Shown piece after piece: positions 16,501 through 22,741 of a stretch of 22,741 nucleotides of DNA. The notes under the pieces were generated by a model. The model ran no database searches. It was not told where the DNA came from and was given only the letters and a program-made list of their open reading frames with translations. The first letter of the stretch is position 1. Every line of letters starts with the position of its first letter. This stretch comes from CAVWCW01 sp965365625 (GTDB taxonomy: Bacteria > Pseudomonadota > Gammaproteobacteria > Chromatiales > Chromatiaceae): positions 1 to 22,741 of the forward strand of contig CBDUCL010000021.1 of the NCBI GenBank assembly GCA_965365625.1. The letters run 5' to 3'. The position numbers and the translations under genes were made by a program.

Positions 16501-17263
16501 TCTCCTGACTGTGACAGGCCTTCTCCAGGTCGGCTCGGCGCTGCTCCAGGGCCTGGCGCTCGTTTTCGGCAAGAGGGGCCTGGTCCGCCAGCCGTTGTTG
16601 CAGCTGACGCAGGGCCTGTTCTTCGTCAACCGCCCGTTGGTGAGCGGCCTTGGACAGCCGGCTGTAGAGGCCGGTCCCCGTGATGCGCTCCAACAGCCCG
16701 GCACGGGCGTCTGCGTCGGCTTTGAGGAAGGCGGCAAAGTCCCCCTGCGCCAGCAGTACCGAGCGCCGGAATTGGTCGAAGCTGAGGCCAAGGCGGCGGC
16801 GGATGGCCTCCAGGGTCTCGGTCTTGGTGCCGCCCAGGAGGCGGCCGCTGGCCAAGTCGCTGAGGGCCATCTGCTGGGCCTGGATCCGGCCGCCGGGCCG
16901 GTTGCGGGCCCGCCGCACCTCCCAGCGGGCTCGATAGCGGCCGCGGTCGGCGCCCAGAAAGTCGACCTCGGCGTAGCCTGCACCGGCGCCCCGGCGCAGT
17001 ATGGAGCGCGGATCGGTGCTGCGCAGGCGCAGGGCCTCGTCCTCATCGGCCCGGCCGACGGCGGTGCCGTGGCCGTCGGGCAGGCGCGGCATGCGGTCGA
17101 ACAGGGCCAGGCAGAGGGCGTCGAGTATGCTGCTTTTGCCGGCGCCGGTGGCGCCGCTGATGACGAAAAGGCCGTAGCGGTCCAGAGGCGGCCGTTCGAA
17201 ATCGAGCTCGAAGGGCTCGGCCAGGCTGGCCAGGTTGGCACCGCGGATGGCCAGGATGCGCAT
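13535..17263 (-). CDS. sbcC: Exonuclease SbcCD ATPase subunit SbcC
   Basis: The Rad50-like subunit of the SbcCD nuclease, which cleaves hairpins and processes DNA ends. It has 1242 residues, longer than E. coli SbcC (about 1050), with the extra length in the coiled coils. Visible parts are the N-terminal lobe with Walker A GATGAGKSS (37-45), a very long coiled coil rich in Gln, Ala, Leu, Arg and Glu (about 180-1060), and the central zinc hook CPVC (C616, C619). The C-terminal lobe has the ABC signature LSGGESF (from 1147), Walker B FIDEGFGSLD (D1179, E1180) and a terminal SHVQAMVERIGAQV segment. ATG 17263 shares one base with the sbcD stop (TGATG), and AGGAGG stands upstream, so the two subunits are translationally coupled. 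All catalytic motifs are intact. Confidence 0.97.
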   Translation of the reverse strand: MRILAIRGANLASLAEPFELDFERPPLDRYGLFVISGATGAGKSSILDALCLALFDRMPRLPDGHGTAVGRADEDEALRLRSTDPRSILRRGAGAGYAEVDFLGADRGRYRARWEVRRARNRPGGRIQAQQMALSDLASGRLLGGTKTETLEAIRRRLGLSFDQFRRSVLLAQGDFAAFLKADADARAGLLERITGTGLYSRLSKAAHQRAVDEEQALRQLQQRLADQAPLAENERQALEQRRADLEKACHSQERLVAAQQRILDWHQRQSQLQAERAAAAQAEAAALTAWEQADPRRQALDRSERAQPLRPLVAAIERARADLGEAAKQLSTQTRQLQARQRQAQLAQQQLTQAETALTRAETARRAVRPELQQARALDIQLAEQQRDLDRQTQRLKTRQTESQEAGDREQTLRRARDQAHKRLTEADAWLRDHNAYALMASEWGRWEAELGRYRKLARERTEANQQQARLGREAAEAATAIEQARQHRTERAAELERQARNLKQLEQWAGESPLQALQQQRTGLEAEQASWRRARDLQREAAGLAQQADSDRRALADAVRTGKDAANQAANADRALTQGQAALIEARRALDLLQAASNRQTGELRALLRDGEPCPVCGARAHPWQQHPAPLDEETQAQRERVQALHEECDAQLAIRAAQRQRQAQAENEQNSLQPRLAAAEARLAELEIAWRALPEPQRPGPRPQAGELGATLDQALAELERRLSELAKSERQALSLETEIKERRRDLEQLQLQERTQAEALHRLEREQQVLVERLSSQREQVSKLDQQLAQLAETLVDPLGKIPNWRSRLKAEPEALHRDCAAWVGSWREQQDSREAADGELKIIDPALTGAGEARKQAAERLGEQTGLTEQAQARLQQLETDRGRLLDGRPADQVEHSLEQALNDARQLKDQCAAGLNDSRQALAKTQQAIQHWEQEHQRRRQTQSEAELEFEQALQAQGLEAAELMVLLQRDQTWIRTERQALQDLQLSLERARTLHRDTERRQSQHAADAPEASREQAETALADAGSELQRKRNELAEQTALIKQDDARRKRSRQLLEDLETQRREWELWGGLKELIGSADGKKFRGFAQGLTLDSLLVHANLHLQDLARRYRLQRVPGSDLELQVIDTDMGDEVRSVHSLSGGESFLVSLALALGLASLSSSRTQVESLFIDEGFGSLDQDTLDLALASLDTLQSLGRKVGVISHVQAMVERIGAQVLVEKRGAGQSRVRVEVQA

Positions 17264-18507
17264 CAGTCCGCCTCCTGTACCGCTTCCAAAAGCTGGCGAA
17301 AGCGCGCCAGGAGTTCGGCCGACGGCTCGCCCTGGTGGCTGCGCCGCCAGCGGCTAAGGAATACCTGCTCCGGGTCCAGTTCCTGCAGGGTCTGCTCCGG
17401 CAGCTGGTCGCCCAGGCCGGCGCCGCTGCCCGCGTAACTGGTGGAGAGCTTGAGCAGGCGCAGGGGGCGGCCGGTGAGCAGTTCCTCGATCTGCTGGCGC
17501 AGGCCAGGCTCGGGGCGTTCCAGCAGCACCCGCGCCTCCAGGTAGGGGTGGCGCTCTGGAGGCAGGTCAGGATCCAGCGCCAGCTGTTCCAACTCGCGCC
17601 CCAGCTGTTCCAGGGGTGCCGGGCCGGCCTTGGGCAGGCGCAGGATATCTACGCTGCGCGGCACCGGCAGGGCTTCGACCTGAGGCGGGCAGCCCGGGTC
17701 CAGGTCGACCTGGAGCACCTGGTGGCGATATCCGGCCTCGTCCAGAGCCAAGGGGATAGGCGATCCGCTATAGCGGATCGGCGCCGGGCCCTTCACTTGC
17801 TGGGCCCGGTGCAGGTGGCCCAGGGCCACGTAATCCAGGTCCGCGGGAAAGATGGCGCTGGGCAGGGCGTGCTGATTGCCGCCCAGGATGCGGCGCTCGC
17901 TGAGTTCGGAGAGCTGGGTGCCGGCCAGGTAGCAATGGCCGGTGACCAGCATCCCCTGCCCTGCCTGGCGACGCTCGCGCAGGGCCTGGATCAGGCCCGC
18001 ATAGAGGCGCTGGACACCGTCGATCAGGGGGTCTTCAACTGCCTCGCGGGGCAGCGGCAAGTCGGCGCTGCGCAGATAGGGCATGGCGCCGCACCAGGCG
18101 GCGGTCTCGCCTTTCGCATCCCGCAGCGGCAACAACAGGGCCTCCCAGTCTGGCTCGCTGTCGGCGCCCTTGGGCAGGCCGCCAATCATGTGTACCCCGA
18201 GGTTGCGCAGCAGTGGCGCCGGGGCCTGCAGCCGGGCCGGGGAGTCGTGGTTGCCACCGATCAGCACGACGTCCAGGTCCGGTCGGCGCCGGCGCGCATC
18301 CACTAGAAAACGATACAGCAGGGACTGGGCACTGGCCGGCGGATTGGCGGAGTCGAACAGGTCACCGCAGACGATCAGGGCATCTGCCCGCCGCTGCTCG
18401 AGCTGCTCGCCCAACCAAGTCAGAAAGCGGGCGTGCTCGTAGTCCCGGGGTACCCCGTGCAGGCTGTGGCCCAGATGCCAGTCGGCGCTATGGAACAGGC
18501 GCAGCAC
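17263..18507 (-). CDS. sbcD: Exonuclease SbcCD nuclease subunit SbcD
   Basis: The Mre11-like metallophosphoesterase partner of SbcC. It has 414 residues from GTG 18507, close to the usual 400. Metal-binding motifs are DWH (9-11), CGDLFDS (47-53), GGNHDSP (84-90), TGHCY (189-193) and ALGHLHRAQ (228-236). These are followed by the capping region, whose end contacts SbcC. The GTG shares one base with the TAG stop of the upstream membrane-protein gene, and AGGAG sits just before it. The spacing is very short, which again suggests coupled translation. A longer in-frame reading to 18933 exists but runs entirely through the upstream gene and has no SbcD similarity. The gene order, membrane protein then sbcD then sbcC, is an operon by overlap. 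Confidence 0.96.
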   Translation of the reverse strand: MLRLFHSADWHLGHSLHGVPRDYEHARFLTWLGEQLEQRRADALIVCGDLFDSANPPASAQSLLYRFLVDARRRRPDLDVVLIGGNHDSPARLQAPAPLLRNLGVHMIGGLPKGADSEPDWEALLLPLRDAKGETAAWCGAMPYLRSADLPLPREAVEDPLIDGVQRLYAGLIQALRERRQAGQGMLVTGHCYLAGTQLSELSERRILGGNQHALPSAIFPADLDYVALGHLHRAQQVKGPAPIRYSGSPIPLALDEAGYRHQVLQVDLDPGCPPQVEALPVPRSVDILRLPKAGPAPLEQLGRELEQLALDPDLPPERHPYLEARVLLERPEPGLRQQIEELLTGRPLRLLKLSTSYAGSGAGLGDQLPEQTLQELDPEQVFLSRWRRSHQGEPSAELLARFRQLLEAVQEAD

Positions 18508-19022
18508 TACTCCTGTTCCAGCTCCGGCAGCCCCGGATTGGGATAGCGCTCCAGCAGCAGCTTGGGCACTTGGCCCTTGGCGGCCTGGTGCAGGGCGTCG
18601 GATTCCATGATGATCAGCACCAGCACCACAACCATCACCGGAAGCAGGCCGATGCCGCCGATCAGGGCATAGACCGCCACCTTCATCATCCCCAGATAGG
18701 TATGGGCGATCCAGCCGGAAACGCTGGCCAGGGCGAGGAAGCTCAACATCAGGATGAACAGCCGGCTGCGCTGGGCGCAAAGCTGCCAGTGGCACATGAC
18801 GAACCAGGGGTCTCGGCTGCGGGCCTGACGCGCCCGCCAGAGGGTATAAACGAGGCTGGCCACGGAGATCACGGGGACCAGGGCCAAGGGTTGCCAGAAG
18901 CTGCCAGAGACTCCCAGCGCGGCGACAAACCAAAGGATGTGGTTGCCCACCAGGTTGGTGAGGAAGATCTCATGAGGGACCTTGGCCCGCTTGGCCTGCT
19001 CGGGGGGGATATCGAATTTCAT
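18507..19022 (-). CDS. Unrecognised four-helix inner-membrane protein upstream of sbcD
   Basis: 171 residues from ATG 19022. Hydrophobic segments at about 26-42, 43-61, 87-105 and 115-139 predict four membrane helices. The N-terminus is charged and soluble (KFDIPPEQAKRAKVPHEIFL), and the acidic, proline-containing C-terminal tail ends PGLPELEQE. A cytosolic loop between helices 2 and 3 is rich in Arg and Trp (WRARQARSRDPWF). I do not recognise a family. An ATG at 19079 would add 19 residues without membrane or family support. The stop overlaps the sbcD start by one base, so expression is tied to the nuclease. That association may be functional or merely positional. The ribosome site before 19022 is weak. 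Confidence 0.82.
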   Translation of the reverse strand: MKFDIPPEQAKRAKVPHEIFLTNLVGNHILWFVAALGVSGSFWQPLALVPVISVASLVYTLWRARQARSRDPWFVMCHWQLCAQRSRLFILMLSFLALASVSGWIAHTYLGMMKVAVYALIGGIGLLPVMVVVLVLIIMESDALHQAAKGQVPKLLLERYPNPGLPELEQE

Positions 19023-19167
19023 ATTGTCGCTTTCGGTTGGCGGCCGGGAGAAATTTCGCCTTGCCCGGTACAATAGCACCTGAATGCGTGGGTATACGCT
19101 GGTTCAATTGCGTGTCCCTTGCGAGGCAGGAGGCCCCGTTATTGTAAGCTGCCGCAGCGGCTGAAAA

Positions 19168-19197
19168 CGAAAATTTTCGGAAACCGCGTTTTCGAAA
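19168..19197. promoter_or_regulatory. Tandem palindromes in a divergent promoter region
   Basis: CGAAAATTTTCG (19168-19179) is a perfect 12-base palindrome; TTTCGAAA (19190-19197) is a second, 8-base one. They lie between the divergent membrane-protein gene (start 19022, minus) and the plus-strand gene at 19264. The half-site GTTTTCG also occurs in the inverted repeat at 6432-6472. An operator role is inference. Confidence 0.35.
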
Positions 19198-19263
19198 CCT
19201 GCGCCGGGGAAAATGCTATGGACGGCTTCTCTCCAGCACTTCCTTAGCTTCGAGAGGCCCCTG

Positions 19264-19923
19264 GTGGACCGCAAGATACTTCTCTGGATCGTTATCGGGA
19301 CCCTGATCGCCCTGGCCCTGGCCCTGCTGCTGCCTGGCGGCCGAGCCCCGGAGCGCGAACCCCGCCTGCCCTGGCAGATCGAGACCCTGCCGGACGGCAG
19401 TACCCGCGTGTTTGGCCTCACGCTGGGCCAGAGCAGCCTGGCGGACGCCCGCCAGGCGCTGGGGGCGGACGGAGCGCTGACCCTGTTCCGCTCCCCCGAG
19501 GGGGAAATCTCGCTGGAGGCCTATTTCGAGCGCCTGTTCATCAGCGGCCTCAAGGCCAACCTGGTACTCAACCTGGAACTGGACCCGTTGGAGGCCCGAG
19601 CCCTGTACGAACGAGGCCAGCGGGTCAGCCAGCTCGGCAGCGGCACCCAGAAAGTGGAACTGGCGGCCCTGGACCAGGAAAGGATGGCGGCAGCACCGAT
19701 CCGCCTTATTACCTACCTGCCGACTGCGGACCTGGAGCCGGAACTGCTGGGCCGATTGTTCGGGGAGCCAAGCCGACGCTTCACCGAGCCCGATTCCGGC
19801 ATCGAGCACTGGTTGTATCCGGACAAGGGTCTGGACATCGCGATCAACCCCGAGGGCAAGGAAGTGTTCCAGTACATCGCCCCGGACCGCTTCCGCGAAC
19901 TGGCGGCACCCCTCAACGACTAG
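19264..19923 (+). CDS. Unrecognised membrane-anchored periplasmic protein
   Basis: 219 residues from GTG 19264, which is preceded by GAGAGG at six bases. The start gives a natural N-terminus: two or three charged residues, then one hydrophobic helix (ILLWIVIGTLIALALALLLP, about 5-24), a type II anchor. The rest is soluble and should be periplasmic. It contains DGSTRVFGLTLGQSSLADARQALG, a TLGxS-type segment, and later LLGRLFGEPSRR and GIEHWLYPDKGLDI, arranged as mixed alpha/beta. I do not recognise a named family. An upstream ATG at 19213 is in frame and adds 17 residues, with GGGGA only two bases before it; I judge it less likely. The last 11 bases overlap the end of ccoS on the other strand, so the two convergent genes share their stops region. 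Confidence 0.82.
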   Translation: MDRKILLWIVIGTLIALALALLLPGGRAPEREPRLPWQIETLPDGSTRVFGLTLGQSSLADARQALGADGALTLFRSPEGEISLEAYFERLFISGLKANLVLNLELDPLEARALYERGQRVSQLGSGTQKVELAALDQERMAAAPIRLITYLPTADLEPELLGRLFGEPSRRFTEPDSGIEHWLYPDKGLDIAINPEGKEVFQYIAPDRFRELAAPLND

Positions 19924-20131
19924 CTCCGCCCGGTTTCTGGTCCCGGTCCGCGGCCTCCTGCTCCGCGTCCTGGGGGCCTGCCGGCGGGCTCAGGTCGTCG
20001 TCCATAAGAATACGGTGGGCATCGCCCTCCAGGTCTTCGAACTGGCCGCTTCGGGCAGCCCAGAACAGCACCCCCACCCCCACCAAGCCGAGCAGGATCA
20101 TGCCCGGTATCAAGCCGTAGATTACGTCCAT
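19913..20131 (-). CDS. ccoS: cbb3-type cytochrome oxidase assembly protein CcoS
   Basis: A small inner-membrane protein needed for cofactor insertion into, or assembly of, cbb3 oxidase. It has 72 residues, usual for the CcoS/FixS family. It has one membrane helix (about 4-26, starting DVIYGLIPGMILLGL) followed at once by the family motif WAARSGQFEDLEGDAHRILM (24-43) and DDD. The remaining tail is polar, proline- and glutamate-rich and variable. ATG 20131 lies inside the last codons of the L,D-transpeptidase gene (10-base overlap), so translation is probably coupled. The 3' end overlaps the convergent plus-strand gene by 11 bases. ccoS normally follows ccoI directly; here an unrelated gene separates them. 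Confidence 0.95.
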   Translation of the reverse strand: MDVIYGLIPGMILLGLVGVGVLFWAARSGQFEDLEGDAHRILMDDDLSPPAGPQDAEQEAADRDQKPGGASR

Positions 20132-20901
20132 AGTCTGATCAAATCGCCTCTTGGGCCGGTCGAGGCCGGGATACGGGCCGACCCCCGACGTCTATAGGAT
20201 GCAAAATAGGTTTCGATGCTTCGGTACAGCTCCGCCACCCAGGGGGGCCCCGCATCCACCGGCAGGGGCCCGGCCCGCGGGTCGGTGGGTGCAATGGCGA
20301 CACCGATGTTGGCCTTGCCAACATCCCAGGCCAGAATAAACAACTCTTCAATACCAGGGTCCCCCATCGCCAGGCAGCCGATGGATACGGCCTTGCCGTG
20401 GATGAAGATATTGGAACCAGGCTGGTTCCGACCCTCGGCCGCCGCCTGCCTCGAATCAAAAGCGTTCGGGTAGTCGAGCTTCATCGACAGGTGATAGGCA
20501 CTGTTCGGATTGAAACCGACGATACGATACAGGCCCTCCGGCACCTGGCGGTCGCCCTCGCGCAGCTTCGGACCGGCACGCCCGCTCAACGCCCGGATCG
20601 GGTAGGAGCGGATATAGCGCGGGCCGGCGTCGCCTTCGGCCCAGAGTTCCAGCCGGGCTTGGTCCTTGATCGCCAACAAGGTGACGGCATGCGGCGGATA
20701 CGCCAAGCCCGCGCGCTCGAAATGGCGCGACAACCGGGACCGAGCGCTGGGGCCGTAGCGCTCGACCACCTGCTCCAGGGTGCGCTTGCCGACGATCTTC
20801 AGATAGACGGGTACCCAAAGGGAGCGCCCATAGAGATAGCCGGCGCTCAACGCCAATCCGAGCAGCACCGCCAAAGCGTAAACGAACTTCGCTGGCCGCA
20901 T
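20122..20901 (-). CDS. L,D-transpeptidase family protein (YkuD domain, YafK-like)
   Basis: 259 residues from ATG 20901. An N-terminal hydrophobic segment (about 6-24, KFVYALAVLLGLALSAGYLY) is an anchor or uncleaved signal, so the domain is periplasmic. The catalytic YkuD domain spans about 70-205. It includes GPKLREGDRQVPEGLYRI (110-127) and the active-site motif IHGKAVSIGCLAMGD (167-181) with H168, S173 and C176. The PEGLY and HGxxxSxGC arrangement is that of YafK/ErfK-like enzymes, which form or cut 3-3 links in peptidoglycan or attach proteins to it. The start lies one base after the ccoI stop (TGAGATG) and the end overlaps ccoS, so it is embedded in the cco maturation operon. An in-frame start at 20940 would lie inside ccoI. 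A wall-modifying role is known for the family; a link to cbb3 assembly is unproven. Confidence 0.92.
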   Translation of the reverse strand: MRPAKFVYALAVLLGLALSAGYLYGRSLWVPVYLKIVGKRTLEQVVERYGPSARSRLSRHFERAGLAYPPHAVTLLAIKDQARLELWAEGDAGPRYIRSYPIRALSGRAGPKLREGDRQVPEGLYRIVGFNPNSAYHLSMKLDYPNAFDSRQAAAEGRNQPGSNIFIHGKAVSIGCLAMGDPGIEELFILAWDVGKANIGVAIAPTDPRAGPLPVDAGPPWVAELYRSIETYFASYRRRGSARIPASTGPRGDLIRLWT

Positions 20902-20902
20902 C

Positions 20903-22741
20903 TCAGCCACTCTTGAACAGGCGGCGTATGCGCGCCGCATTGCCGATCACCAACAGCGAACTGATCGGCATCGAAATCGCCGCCACCAGCGGCGTGATCA
21001 GGGCCGACATGGCGAGCGGAACCATCACAATATTATACAAGATCGAGATGCCGATATTCTGGTGGATGGTGCGCAGGGTGCGCCGAGACAGTTCGCCGGC
21101 TTGGCGCACCTTACCCAGTTCGGCGCTCATGAGCACGATATCGGCGCTGGCGATGGAGACATCGGTGCCCGATCCGAGGGCGATACCGACATCGGCCCGA
21201 ACCAGGGCCGGGGCATCGTTGACGCCGTCCCCCACCATGGCCACCCGCCGTCCCTCCGCCTGCAACCTGGCGATGGCTCGGTCCTTTTCCTCCGGCAACA
21301 CCTCGGCGATCACCTCCATGCCGCCGCCCAGGCGCTGGGCAATGGATTCGGCAGCGGCCCGGCGGTCGCCGCTGAGCAGGGTCAGGCGCATGCCCTGGGC
21401 CTTGAGATCGGCCACCAGCTCGGCGGCATCCGAGCGCAACGGGTCTTCGACACCGATCAGGGCCAATTCCCGGCCGTCAATGGCGTAGCGCAGGTAGCCC
21501 ATTCCCTGGGCCTCGAGTTCGGCAGCAATGGGCTCTAGGGCCGGCTCCGGCCGTACTTGGTGGAGCGCCAACCAGGCGGCGGTACCGGCCAGCACCTCGC
21601 GCCCGCCAACCTGCCCCTTGATGCCGTAACCCGGGCGGTTCTCCAAGCCCTCGGCCGCCGGCAGCGGGCCCAGATCATAGGCCTGGGCCGCTTCCAGTAT
21701 GGCGCTGGCCACCGGGTGCTCGGAATAACGCTCGATCGCCGCGAGATCGCGAAGCAGGGTCAATAGCTCCTCCGGCGGCCTACCCTGCTCGGCCCGCCAA
21801 CCTCGACCGGCCGTATGCAAAACGGCCAGCGACATATGGCCCCGAGTCAGGGTCCCGGTCTTGTCGAGCACGAAGTCGCGGATGCCCGAAAGGGTCTCCA
21901 GAACCGCGCCGTTCTTGACCAGTATGCCGTGGCGGGCCCCGGCCCCCGAGGCTACCGCGATGGACATCGGGGTGGCGAGGCCGAAGGCGCAGGGACAGGT
22001 GATAATGAGCACCGAGGTGGCAGCCATCAGGGCCAGCTCGATACCGGTCTGCAACCACCAAAGGAAGGTCAGGGTCGCCAGCCCGAGGGTGACCGCGACG
22101 AACCAGGGCACCACCTGGTCCGCCACGCATTGGATCGGCGCCTTGCTGGCCTGGGCCTCTTCCACCAGGCGGATAATGCGCCCGAGGGCGGTATTGCGCA
22201 GCACACCGGTGACCTCCAGGCGCAGGATGCCGGGACCGTTGATGGTGCCGGCGGAGACGCCGTCCCCCACCGCCTTGAGCACCGGCTCGGACTCGCCGCT
22301 GAGCATCGCCTCGTCGACGCTGCTGGCGCCGTCGAGCACCCGGCCGTCCACCGGGATCTGGTCCCCGGGGCGCACCAGCACGATCTCGCCGGGTTTTACC
22401 GAGCGGATCGGCACGACCGCCTCCTCGCCGTCGCGCAGCACGCGCGCCACCCGCGGTTGCAGGTCGAGCAGGCGCTGGGTGGAAGCCACCGCCTGGCGCT
22501 TGGAGATGGCCTCCAGATAACGCCCGACCAGGATTACGAAGAGGAAGTTGACCACCGTATCGTAATACACCTCTCCCACCTGGGTGCCGCTCAGGGTGAC
22601 ATAGAGCGAGTACAGGTAGGTGATGCTGGCGCCGATGGCGATCGGCAAATCCATGCCTAGGTGCAGATTGCGCAGCCCGGACCAGGCGCCCTTGAAAAAG
22701 GGGTAACCGGAATAGGCGAGGGTGGGGGTGGCCAGGGCGAA
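20903..22741 (-). CDS. ccoI: Copper-translocating P1B-type ATPase, CcoI/FixI-like, 5' end outside window
   Basis: 612 residues of the C-terminal part are visible; the N-terminal metal-binding domains lie beyond the right edge. Motifs in order are the transmembrane pair with MDLPIAIGASITYLYSLY, the actuator LSGESEPV, the ion-channel CPC motif (codons at 21997-21989, in TCPCAFGLATP), the phosphorylation site DKTGT (21865-21851), HPVASAI, and the hinge GDGVNDAP (about 21233-21210). The C-terminal pair of helices ends in IRRLFKSG. CPC marks a Cu+ exporter subclass. Because ccoS follows two genes later, a role in supplying copper to cbb3 oxidase (CcoI/FixI) is more likely than general copper export (CopA). 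Sequence alone does not settle that. The stop is one base before the next start. Confidence 0.88.
   Translation of the reverse strand, partial: FALATPTLAYSGYPFFKGAWSGLRNLHLGMDLPIAIGASITYLYSLYVTLSGTQVGEVYYDTVVNFLFVILVGRYLEAISKRQAVASTQRLLDLQPRVARVLRDGEEAVVPIRSVKPGEIVLVRPGDQIPVDGRVLDGASSVDEAMLSGESEPVLKAVGDGVSAGTINGPGILRLEVTGVLRNTALGRIIRLVEEAQASKAPIQCVADQVVPWFVAVTLGLATLTFLWWLQTGIELALMAATSVLIITCPCAFGLATPMSIAVASGAGARHGILVKNGAVLETLSGIRDFVLDKTGTLTRGHMSLAVLHTAGRGWRAEQGRPPEELLTLLRDLAAIERYSEHPVASAILEAAQAYDLGPLPAAEGLENRPGYGIKGQVGGREVLAGTAAWLALHQVRPEPALEPIAAELEAQGMGYLRYAIDGRELALIGVEDPLRSDAAELVADLKAQGMRLTLLSGDRRAAAESIAQRLGGGMEVIAEVLPEEKDRAIARLQAEGRRVAMVGDGVNDAPALVRADVGIALGSGTDVSIASADIVLMSAELGKVRQAGELSRRTLRTIHQNIGISILYNIVMVPLAMSALITPLVAAISMPISSLLVIGNAARIRRLFKSG

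Noticed and set aside
16118..17437. Long plus-strand frame opposite sbcC and the sbcD junction
   Set aside because: It runs across two real minus-strand genes with all motifs intact and gives a Gly/Leu/Gln-rich product without known domains.
18508..18933. 142-codon N-terminal extension of SbcD
   Set aside because: It lies wholly inside the upstream membrane-protein gene in another frame; SbcD similarity begins at the GTG at 18507.

Overview
The window reads as chromosomal DNA of a GC-rich gammaproteobacterium with aerobic to microaerobic respiration. This is inference from gene content: AcnA-type aconitase, SbcCD, a gammaproteobacterial-style RecQ, a PilZ protein, and a ccoI/ccoS pair for cbb3 oxidase maturation. 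A member of the Chromatiales or a related lineage would fit, but no single gene fixes the genus. There are no rRNA, tRNA, CRISPR, transposase or integrase genes.

Layout. 1-1540 (minus): a canonical arsenite methyltransferase gene (arsM) followed by a second, diverged ArsM-like methyltransferase that runs off the left edge. This block is clearly poorer in GC than its surroundings and looks acquired. 1955-4081 (minus): recQ. 4082-4657: an AT-rich gap with a cluster of DnaA-box sequences. 4658-6396 (minus): a coupled pair, a COG3146 FemAB/GNAT-like protein and a DUF938 methyltransferase. 6843-8647 (plus): a retropepsin-like aspartic protease and a plant-type ferredoxin-NADP+ reductase, separated by a terminator and an FNR-box-like palindrome. 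8648-9387: a gene-free stretch with a REP-like inverted pair, an orphan terminator and a CRP-like site, leading to an unrecognised 89-residue protein gene (9388-9657, plus).

9786-10193 (minus): a PilZ protein, divergent from acnA (10470-13145, plus). 13242-13415 (minus): a small gene of 57 codons with a GTG start. 13535-19022 (minus): an overlapping three-gene operon of a four-helix membrane protein, sbcD and sbcC. 19264-19923 (plus): an unrecognised membrane-anchored protein that meets ccoS tail to tail. 19913-22741 (minus): ccoI (5' end outside the window), an L,D-transpeptidase and ccoS, all overlapping or nearly abutting.

How they work together. SbcC and SbcD form one nuclease complex. 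CcoI and CcoS act in copper delivery to and maturation of cbb3 oxidase, with a cell-wall enzyme inserted between them. ArsM methylates arsenite, and its neighbour is probably a derived paralogue. Most other genes are housekeeping or orphan. I did not find a convincing new defence or mobile system. The points most worth checking are the DnaA-box cluster, the cysteine-depleted ArsM paralogue, the regulated 89-residue orphan and the transpeptidase inside the cco operon.
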